From positions 424,721 to 488,720 of the forward strand of contig NZ_CH672416.1 of the NCBI RefSeq assembly GCF_000152905.1: a DNA stretch of 64,000 bases, written 5' to 3'. A model generated the notes under the pieces. It searched no databases and was not told the DNA's origin. It saw only the letters and a list, made by a program, of their open reading frames with translations. The stretch's first letter is position 1; each line of letters begins with the position of its first letter. Made by a program: the position numbers and the translations under genes. Below, piece after piece: positions 57,593 to 64,000 of this stretch. Source of the stretch: Nitrobacter sp. Nb-311A. GTDB lineage: Bacteria > Pseudomonadota > Alphaproteobacteria > Rhizobiales > Xanthobacteraceae.

Positions 57593-58789
57593 TCAGAACG
57601 CCGCCGCCAGTTCCCGTGCACCCGGCTTTGCGCTGTTGCTGTCCATCCGCGCATCGGTGACCGCGAGCAACTTCGCCACCGTATCGTAACGGATCGCCAC
57701 CGGATTGCGTTCATAGCCGCGGCGCTGGAAAAAATTCGCCGTCGGCACCCGTTCTCGCATCGCCTGCGGCATCGTCACCATGTCGAGGCCGGTGCCGTCG
57801 CCGGTGAGATTCATCATCTCCAGTTCGGCAGCGGTCAGCGGACGGGCATAACCCTTGTTGCGCGCGAAGATGATCGAGGTCAGGAGCTTGTGGGTCTGCA
57901 ATAACGGACCGACATCGATATCCAGCACCAGCGCATGAATCGCCCAGCCTTTCGGCGTGTCGGCGAGCTTCTGATGCGCGCTCCAGGTATCGGGCGCCGA
58001 GCGCGCGTAAGCCACCATCCGCTTGACCATCGCGATCTTGCGCTCGGCCGCCGCACGCTGCGGTCCTGACAATCGCGCCGCTTTCTCGCCCAGCGCGCGC
58101 AGGATGTCATCGCCCTGCTCGGCGAGAAGTTCAACGCTGTTGGTGGTGAGCAACTGGTTATAGCCAATCGCGGTGGAGATCGCGCGGGATCCCGGCCGGG
58201 ACGTGCTGAGACCCGATTGCATGTCGTGATTGCCGTTGCCGCCGGTCTCGAACGAATAGACCCGAACCGCCTGCTCTTTCGTCAGGCCGTAGGCTCGCGC
58301 CACCCTCGCATAGGCACGCTTGAAATCGACCTCGCTTTTTGGCCGCTGCGGCGCGAACTGGAACTGCTCCGCCGCCGCCCTCAGGAAATCGGCGACGACG
58401 GGAATGGATTTGCGTCGCCGCGGCGAACGCTCCTCTTCCGGCTCCGGGTTGACCGGTCGTTTCGGCCCGTCATAGAGCGGAGGCCGGACCAGCACGTAGT
58501 CGTCGAGGGTGACGGGCTGGCGATTGCGTCGCTTGGCGTTGCGAATGCGCCTCTTCTCGGCAATCGCGTTCCAGTAAGCGCCGGCATCTTCCTCGAAGGC
58601 GGCGCGCGCCTCCTCATACGCCTTTAGCCTGCGGCGATAGTCCGCAATCACCGTCGGGGTCGCCGCCTGCGCCATGGCGCCAACTGGCAACGCTGGGGTA
58701 GCCACGCCATCGGAGACGTCAGCGAGCGGCGCAAGCAGCAGCGCGCCCACGACGATCTGGTGACAACGACGAATCACTCGGTTCTGCAT
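57593..58789 (-). CDS. DUF1402-like exported protein
   Basis: 398 residues from ATG 58789. N-terminal hydrophobic segment (IVVGALLLAPLADV) and AQA suggest export. A basic, proline-rich stretch at about residues 85-130 is followed by a helical domain with VYSFETGGNGNHDMQSG, where the Glu after a buried helix and GGNG resemble lysozyme-like lytic transglycosylases. The rest contains AIGYNQLL and PKGWAIHALVLDIDVGP. The family name is from memory and the enzyme role is inference. Flanked by repeats; probably monocistronic. Confidence 0.6.
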   Translation of the reverse strand: MQNRVIRRCHQIVVGALLLAPLADVSDGVATPALPVGAMAQAATPTVIADYRRRLKAYEEARAAFEEDAGAYWNAIAEKRRIRNAKRRNRQPVTLDDYVLVRPPLYDGPKRPVNPEPEEERSPRRRKSIPVVADFLRAAAEQFQFAPQRPKSEVDFKRAYARVARAYGLTKEQAVRVYSFETGGNGNHDMQSGLSTSRPGSRAISTAIGYNQLLTTNSVELLAEQGDDILRALGEKAARLSGPQRAAAERKIAMVKRMVAYARSAPDTWSAHQKLADTPKGWAIHALVLDIDVGPLLQTHKLLTSIIFARNKGYARPLTAAELEMMNLTGDGTGLDMVTMPQAMRERVPTANFFQRRGYERNPVAIRYDTVAKLLAVTDARMDSNSAKPGARELAAAF

Positions 58790-58954
58790 CACACCTGTGT
58801 AGCAAGCCCGCCACAGATGTCAGCCGCCAATCGGCCACGGTCACGACGACGCCACGAGAACAGCTTAAAAGGGTTTCGAGAATGGAGCATCATTGCCGTT
58901 GCGGTTGTGGAACTGGGCGTGTTCCGATAGTTTCCGCGTGTCGATCCCTGCTCT

Positions 58955-59123
58955 CAAAATCTGGTTCGGCTGCGTTGAACCAAACTCTGTCTTTGTTTTC
59001 CTCAACCAAGCACGATCTGGTTCAAAACCGGTTTCCACTTTTCGGCATCATGCTCTGGAAACTATTTGATTTGACGCGTTTTCTTCACGCGAACCGGATT
59101 CCACTTCGCTCGAAAACGCTATA
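58955..59123. repeat. Two palindromic repeats upstream of maf
   Basis: A family C-type unit at about 58960-59057 (CTGGTTCGGCTGCGTTGAACC hairpin, then GATCTGGTTCAAAACCGG / CCACTTTTCGGCATCATGCTCT), followed by family A inverse at 59066-59123 (TTTGACGCGTTTTCTTCACGCGAACC, CACTTCGCTCGAAAACGCTATA). They fill most of the 347-base gap; no gene is seen there. The second ends 13 bases before the maf start. Confidence 0.75.
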
Positions 59124-59136
59124 GATACGAAACCGC

Positions 59137-59760
59137 ATGTCAGGTCGCCCCAAACTCGTACTCGCCTCCGGTTCGCCGCGACGGCTCAGCCTGCTCAACC
59201 AGGCCGGCATCGAACCCGACGCGCTACGGCCTGTCGACATTGATGAGACGCCAACGAAGGGGGAGCTTCCGCGCGCCTGCGCCAATCGCCTCGCGCGCGC
59301 CAAGGCCGAGGAGGCATTGAGAGCGTTGCAGCTCGACGACGAACTCCGCGGTTCGTTCATTCTGGCTGCCGACACCGTCGTCGCGGTTGGCCGCCGCATC
59401 CTGCCCAAGGCCGATCTGGTTGATGAGGCTTCACAGTGCCTGCGGCTGCTCTCGGGACGCAATCATCGCGTCTATACGGCGGTATGCCTCGTGACGCCGA
59501 AGGAAAACTTTCGCCAGCGGCTGGTCGAAACGCGTGTGCGCTTCAAACGATTGACCCAGGAAGACATTCAAGCCTACATCGGTTCCGGCGAATGGCGCGG
59601 CAAGGCCGGCGGATACGCGATTCAGGGCATCGCCGGTTCGTTCGTGGTCAAGCTGGTGGGATCCTACACGAACGTGGTCGGGTTGCCGCTTAGCGAGTCG
59701 ATTGGGTTACTCGGCGGCGAGGAATTTCCGATCCGCGCCGGCTGGCTAAATGCCAGCTAG
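59137..59760 (+). CDS. maf: Maf-family nucleoside triphosphate pyrophosphatase
   Basis: 207 residues. [12 protein letters not shown] at the N-terminus, [13 protein letters not shown] and the C-terminal [29 protein letters not shown] are the Maf signatures. Hydrolyses non-canonical or modified nucleotides (for example m7GTP or dTTP/UTP, depending on the subfamily). Followed by yacG with an 11-base overlap, the usual maf-yacG pair, ahead of tRNA-Phe. Confidence 0.93.
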   Translation: MSGRPKLVLASGSPRRLSLLNQAGIEPDALRPVDIDETPTKGELPRACANRLARAKAEEALRALQLDDELRGSFILAADTVVAVGRRILPKADLVDEASQCLRLLSGRNHRVYTAVCLVTPKENFRQRLVETRVRFKRLTQEDIQAYIGSGEWRGKAGGYAIQGIAGSFVVKLVGSYTNVVGLPLSESIGLLGGEEFPIRAGWLNAS

Positions 59761-59932
59761 GAAACCCGCCGGCGCGCGGCCGGAGAAGCCGTGCCCGATC
59801 TGCGGCAAGCCATCGGTGGAGGCTTCGCGTCCGTTCTGCTCGGAACGGTGCCGCGACGTCGATCTGAACCGCTGGCTGTCGGGGTCCTACGTTATTCCCG
59901 TCAGCAGGTCCGATGACGAAGACGCGGAATAG
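59750..59932 (+). CDS. yacG: DNA gyrase inhibitor YacG
   Basis: 60-residue zinc protein. Four-cysteine site CPICGKPS ... [17 protein letters not shown] is complete. Family members bind GyrB and inhibit its activity. The ATG overlaps the end of maf by 11 bases, so translation is coupled. The tail is acidic (SDDEDAE). Confidence 0.93.
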   Translation: MPARKPAGARPEKPCPICGKPSVEASRPFCSERCRDVDLNRWLSGSYVIPVSRSDDEDAE

Positions 59933-60062
59933 GCGGCGAGCTGCCCGACCCACGATTTGACTTGGCGATCTGAACGCCCGCTGCTCTTCAGACACCGGCA
60001 GATGGGTGGACAGGGCCATCGAGCCTGACTATAAACCGGCGCGCTGGCTGAAGCCGGACGAC

Positions 60063-60138
60063 GCCCAGGTAGCTCAGTTGGTAGAGCATGCGACTGAAAA
60101 TCGCAGTGTCGGTGGTTCGATCCCGCCCCTGGGCACCA
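60063..60138 (+). tRNA. tRNA-Phe (GAA)
   Basis: 76 bases. Acceptor GCCCAGG pairs with CCTGGGC, followed by discriminator A and encoded CCA. D-loop AGCTCAGTTGGTAGAGC, anticodon stem GCGAC / TCGC-type with loop CTGAAAA giving anticodon GAA, T-loop GGTTCGATCC. Just after yacG and at the boundary to insertion-sequence-rich DNA. Confidence 0.98.
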
Positions 60139-60352
60139 TTACCTTTTTCCGACATCTCAGAACGTCTCAGTGCATCTCATAAGATGTTAAGATAGTTATA
60201 TTTTATTGTCTTTTGGCATCCCTCGCCATCTCGCTCCATATCCGCAGGTTTCACCCGATCCCAGGAATTTATTGGCCTTGATGTTGACCTCGCCCGGATA
60301 TTTGCTGCCTTGAGGCCAACAGCGCGAGGCAAAAATGACCTTGATAAATACG
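60139..60352. other. A/T-rich region after tRNA-Phe
   Basis: About 210 bases of lower GC (TTAAGATAGTTATATTTTATTG at its start, split in two shorter runs) with no integrase or other gene recognisable. It lies where an island integrase would normally be found. Confidence 0.5.
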
Positions 60353-60656
60353 GCTTGTCGTGCCGCGAGAACGGCATCGAACATCGGTTCACCAAGATCA
60401 ATCATCCCTGGACCAACGGTCAGGTCGAGAGGATGAACCGCACCGTCAAGGACGCCACCGTCAAGCGTTTCCACTACGACAGCCACGACCAGTTGCGGCG
60501 GCATCTGCAGGACTTCATCGACGCCGACAACTTCGGCCGAAGGCTCAAGACGCTGAAGGGCCTCACCCCATACGAGTTCATCTGCAAACAATGGACTTCA
60601 GAACCGACCGATTCACCATCAATCCAATCCGTCAAATGCCGGGACTGAACAATTAG
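60353..60656 (+). pseudogene. IS481-family transposase, C-terminal remnant, frameshifted
   Basis: The frame reads CRENGIEHRFTKINHPWTNG, QVERMNRTVKDATVKRFHYDS and LKTLKGLTPYEFICKQWTSE, the second half of an IS481-type DDE integrase core. The expected ending (RFTINPIRQMPGLN) is in another frame after about 60600, so there is a small indel. The 5' half is missing. A relic insertion. Confidence 0.85.
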
Positions 60657-60749
60657 GCCGGCGCGGTTTGCCGGGGCGCCAAAAGCCTTCGATGCCGATA
60701 AAACTGCCGCCGCAGTCCCCATGGTCGCCACGAATTCACGACGGTGCAT
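60657..60749 (-). pseudogene. Truncated gene: Tat signal peptide only
   Basis: On the minus strand ATG 60749 opens MHRREFVATMGTAAAV, LSASKAFGA: an RR-motif Tat signal peptide with hydrophobic core and AFGA cleavage region. Within ten residues the frame runs into the IS481 remnant, so the mature protein has been lost. Tat-exported proteins with this type of start include Csp1-like copper-storage proteins and others; which one cannot be said. Confidence 0.65.
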
Positions 60750-61540
60750 GATGTCCTCCTCGCTGATCGAACGTCCCTTTTCGGCACGTTATACCAAGGC
60801 TCGCTGATCAAAACCGGTACGCCCAATCACGCATTCCGATGAACGAAATGCGCCAAGGTTGATCGATTAGCCTGTTCCAGGCGAAGCAGCATCGACGCTC
60901 TTGTCCTTCGCAATTTCCGCCACTCGGGCAGAGAAGGTTTTTAGAATCCTCGATCGCGCCCTCGGCTTGCGCATGATGCCGCGGACGAGCGGCGAGTTCG
61001 CGATAGTCCATGCCTCGCAGTTCCCGGCTCGGAGTCTGCTTGGAGGTTGTGACCCTGAACTCCTCATACAGCCACCGCAGAGATCAACGATGCGCCAACG
61101 GACAACGCCGCAAACAGCAGGGATCGGGCCGCTGCTCACAATAGTGTTGGAGCCAGCATGTCGCGATGAAGCTCCGCCTCGATGACATAAAGGACGCTGA
61201 CAAATGAGGAGGATAACCGGGGGATGTAAGCGACCCGTCAGCAACAACGACGCATCGCGGACGAGGATCGATTTTCCGCATGACGGAGTCCTCCGGCAGT
61301 GGTTCGTTCACAGGTCGTGTTGATGAGTTTCTCAGGCGAACTCCTTCTAACGCACCGCTGAACATCCAATAAGCAAAAGGATGAATGGATATTTGCGGAT
61401 ATCAGCAGCATCGATTGTCTAGCACTTTCAAAGCAGAGCATAATAGAAGCGCCATCGCACCGCGTTCGTTGCGTGATAACTATAGAGCTGCTATGCATTT
61501 GCGTAATAATCGACATCGTCAACGACGCTGTCATTCGGCA
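60750..61540. other. Non-coding accessory stretch
   Basis: About 790 bases with no frame I can support on either strand. Base composition is lower in GC from 61350 on. It probably holds decayed fragments of genes or insertion sequences. Confidence 0.5.
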
Positions 61541-61641
61541 TGCAAAATTGACCCCGTAAGCCGGGGGATCGGCGTCCAAAATTGACCCCCTACAGGTTGG
61601 CTGTTGCGCTGCCTGCTTTGTCATGAAGCAGGTGGTCGGGG

Positions 61642-63143
61642 ATGCTGATCGTGGAGACGATTGCGCGGATACGGCGCGAACACTTCATCAAGGGCAAGAC
61701 GATCAAGGAGATCGCCCGTGACCTGAAGGTGTCGCGGAACACGGTCCGGAAGGTGCTGAGGTCGGGCAAGACCTTGTTCGAGTATGAGCGTTCGATCCAG
61801 CCGCGCCCCAAACTCGGGCGTTGGGCGGCGGAGCTTGATGAACTGCTGGCGGCGAACGCGGCCAAATCGGCTCGCGAACAGCTGACGCTGATCCGGATCT
61901 TCGAAGAGTTGCGCGGACGCGGCTATGACGGCGGCTACGATGCCGTACGGCGTTACGCCAGGCGTTGGAGCAAGGAGCGCGGGCAATCGACCGCGGCGGC
62001 CTATGTTCCGTTGAGCTTTGCGGCGGGCGAAGCCTACCAGTTCGACTGGAGCCATGAGATCGTTCTCCTCAACGGCGTGACGGCGATCGTGAAGGTCGCT
62101 CATGTCCGGCTGTGCCACAGCCGCATGCTGTTCGTGCGGGCCTATCCGCGGGAGACGCAGGAGATGGTATTCGACGCCCACGACCGGGCGTTCGCACTGT
62201 TCAAGGGTACCTGCAGCCGCGGCATCTACGACAACATGAAGACGGCGGTAGAGACGATCTTCGTCGGCAAGGATCGCCGCTACAATCGCCGCTTCCTGCA
62301 GATGTGCAGCCACTATCTGATCCGATCCGGTCGCCTGCACGCCGGGCGTCGGGCTGGGAGAAGGGTCAGGTCGAGAACCAGGTCGGGCTGGTCCGGGAAC
62401 GGTTCTTCACGCCACGGCTGCGGTTCAAAACCCTGGACGAGTTGAACGCGTGGCTTCTGGATAAGTGCATCGCCTACGCCAAGGCGCACCGACATCCAGA
62501 ACTGGCCGAACAGACGGTCTGGGAGGTGTTCGAAGCCGAGCGGCCCAAGCTCGTTCCCTATGCTGGCCGGTTCGACGGATTCCACGCGGTGCCGGCATCG
62601 GTCTCGAAGACCTGCCTGGTGCGCTTCGACAACAACAAATACTCGGTCGCTGCCAGCGCCGTCGGGCGCCCGGTCGAAGTTCAAGCCTATGCCGATCGCA
62701 TCGTGATCCGTCAGGACGGGCGCATCGTTGCGGAGCATCCGCGATCGTTCGGACGCGGCGAGACGACCTACAATCCCTGGCACTACGTGCCGGTGCTCGC
62801 GCGCAAACCCGGGGCCTTACGTAACGGCGCACCCTTCAAGGACTGGGTGTTGCCGGCCGCGATCGAACGGATCCGGCGCAGGCTCGCCAGCACCGACGAC
62901 GGCAATCGACAGATGGTCGACATCCTCAATGCGGTGCTGACGGACGGTTTGTCGGCGGTCGAAGCCGCCTGCGCCGAGGCGATCGCTCATGGCGTTCATT
63001 CCGCTGACGTCGTTCTCAACATCCTGGCTCGCCAACGCGAACCCGCTGCACCGGCCAACATTATGACGCCGGCGGCACTGACGCTCCGCCATGCGCCGAT
63101 CGCCGATTGCGCCCGTTACGACAACCTCCGGAGGACCATCTGA
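61642..63143 (+). pseudogene. istA: IS21-family transposase IstA, interrupted by a frameshift
   Basis: Codons from ATG 61642 give a helix-turn-helix start (TIKEIARDLKVSRNTVRKVL), then the DDE integrase core (YQFDWSHEIVLLNGVTAIVK, GIYDNMKTAV). At about 62325-62345 the frame changes: the expected continuation (ASGWEKGQVENQVGLVRERF) is in another frame that runs to 63143. Comparison with the family suggests two extra bases there. Without the shift it would be about 500 residues. It could be a true decay mutation or a sequencing error. Confidence 0.85.
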
Positions 63144-64000
63144 TGGAACGAACCCAAATCTTCGACCTCATGGGTGAGCTCAAACTCTACGGAATGAGGG
63201 CTGCCTTCGACGAGATCATGGCGACGGCCGTCAAGCGCCAGCACGAACCTCAGCACATCGTCGGCGACCTGCTCAGCGCCGAGATCAACGAGAAGCAGGC
63301 GCGGTCGATCAAGTACCAGCTCACCATCGCCAAGCTGCCATTGGCCAAGGATCTCGATGACTTCCAGTTCGAAGGCACGCCGATCAATCAGACGCTCGTC
63401 AATGATCTCGCCGGCGGCGGCTTCATCGCCCAGCAGCGCAACGTCGTGCTCGTCGGCGGCACCGGCACAGGCAAAACCCACCTGGCCATCGCAATCGCCA
63501 GAAGCTGCATCCGATCCGGCGCCCGCGGTCGCTTCTACAACGTGGTCGACCTCGTCAATCGCCTCGAGATCGAGACCCGTAACGGACGTCAGGGCCGGCT
63601 TGCCGAACATCTGACCCGGATGGACTTCATCGTGCTCGACGAACTCGGATATCTGCCCTTTGCCCAATCCGGCGGCCAGTTGCTGTTCCATCTCGTCAGC
63701 CGGCTCTACGAGCGTGCTTCCGTCATCGTCACCACCAATCTCGCCTTCGGCGAATGGCCCAGCGTGTTCGGCGACGCCAAGATGACCACCGCGCTGCTCG
63801 ACCGGTTGACCCACCACTGCGACATCGTCGAAACCGGTAACGACAGCTGGCGCTTCAAAAGCCGCGACGACGATCACGCCACCCGCGCTCGTCTCGTCTC
63901 CGCAATCCCGGCCAGCTCCGACGAGTCGAGCGCTACCCTCAAACCACGCCGCGCGAAGGGGTCAAAATTGAACGCCGATACGGGGTCAAATTTGCGAGCC
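63143..64000 (+). CDS. istB: IS21-family helper ATPase IstB (partial at window end)
   Basis: ATG 63143 overlaps the istA stop (TGATG). At least 286 codons, open to the window end without a stop. AAA+ ATPase: Walker [16 protein letters not shown] (about residue 108), Walker [14 protein letters not shown], sensor 1 VIVTTNL, and the N-terminal [16 protein letters not shown] domain. IstB helps IstA join ends to target DNA. The frame runs through the right-end repeats, so the true stop is probably just outside. Confidence 0.9.
   Translation, partial: MERTQIFDLMGELKLYGMRAAFDEIMATAVKRQHEPQHIVGDLLSAEINEKQARSIKYQLTIAKLPLAKDLDDFQFEGTPINQTLVNDLAGGGFIAQQRNVVLVGGTGTGKTHLAIAIARSCIRSGARGRFYNVVDLVNRLEIETRNGRQGRLAEHLTRMDFIVLDELGYLPFAQSGGQLLFHLVSRLYERASVIVTTNLAFGEWPSVFGDAKMTTALLDRLTHHCDIVETGNDSWRFKSRDDDHATRARLVSAIPASSDESSATLKPRRAKGSKLNADTGSNLRA

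Larger units (their letters stand above)
61541..64000 (+). mobile_element. IS21-family insertion sequence (istA frameshifted, istB)
   Basis: Left end: TGCAAAATTGACCCCGTAAG at 61541-61560 with a second unit TCCAAAATTGACCCC at 61574-61588. Right end: GGGTCAAAATTGAACGCC at 63958-63975 and GGGGTCAAATTTGCGAGC at 63981-63998. These are inverted copies carrying the repeated TTGACCCC core typical of IS21 ends. Two overlapping genes, istA and istB, lie inside. The element reaches the edge of the window, so the outer flank and target duplication cannot be seen. Confidence 0.88.

Noticed and set aside
60177..60401. Minus-strand open frame next to tRNA-Phe as an integrase remnant
   Set aside because: No integrase motif (R-H-R-Y) is present and composition is irregular; I treat the region as non-coding.
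60867..61247. Minus-strand open frame in the accessory stretch
   Set aside because: No recognisable domain, Cys/Ser/Arg-rich out-of-frame character and no ribosome-binding site.

Overview
This window is a high-GC alphaproteobacterial chromosome segment. Gene content and order (aroK-aroB, comF-nitrilase-DUF1178-ubiG, lysC-ptsP-prfA-prmC-DUF4167, def-fmt-truA, phbAB/phaR) point to the Bradyrhizobium/Nitrobacter/Rhodopseudomonas group (order Hyphomicrobiales). The dispersed palindromes of the type GCGTTTTCGAGCGAAGTGG...CGCGTGAAGAAAACGC are also typical of that group. Nitrobacter is my best guess for the genus, from memory of protein sequences; no search was run.

Positions 1-35,000 are almost entirely housekeeping. 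In order they hold: a DUF2336/PilZ pair; a CNNM/CBS membrane protein; shikimate pathway genes aroB and aroK; a 48-residue membrane peptide; xerD; accA; an L,D-transpeptidase lipoprotein; secA and a parvulin foldase; argJ-mutT; a BioC/NDUFAF5-like methyltransferase; comF; a nitrilase-family hydrolase; a tandemly duplicated DUF1178 gene; ubiG; lysC; ptsP; prfA; prmC; DUF4167; a methyltransferase; gloB; def-fmt-truA; rmuC; and an AmpG-like permease.

Positions 35,300-38,300 carry polyhydroxybutyrate genes: phbA and phbB on the minus strand and the regulator phaR divergent. Positions 38,470-47,000 are a heavy-metal-type RND efflux operon (adaptor, pump, outer-membrane factor) divergent from an OmpR-type regulator and histidine kinase. 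Four TTAC-N7 direct repeats lie between them, and a palindromic element splits the regulator from the kinase. Positions 47,700-56,000 are an iron-uptake locus: FecCD-type permease, ATPase and binding protein, a secreted protein of unknown function, and a fecI-fecR-TonB receptor set in the opposite direction. A thiolase, a DUF1402-like protein, maf and yacG follow.

At 60,063-60,138 is tRNA-Phe, and the character of the DNA changes just after it. What follows is a broken IS481-type transposase, a gene cut down to its Tat signal peptide, about 800 bases with nothing recognisable, and an IS21-family element (istA frameshifted, istB open to the window end). This looks like the edge of an accessory region.

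The window is also rich in small palindromic repeats: at least three families, more than fifteen full or partial copies, nearly all between genes. No CRISPR array, rRNA, prophage or defence system was recognised. The observations most worth a second look are the DUF1178 duplication, the palindrome between regulator and kinase, the operator repeats of the metal-efflux locus, and the tRNA-Phe boundary.
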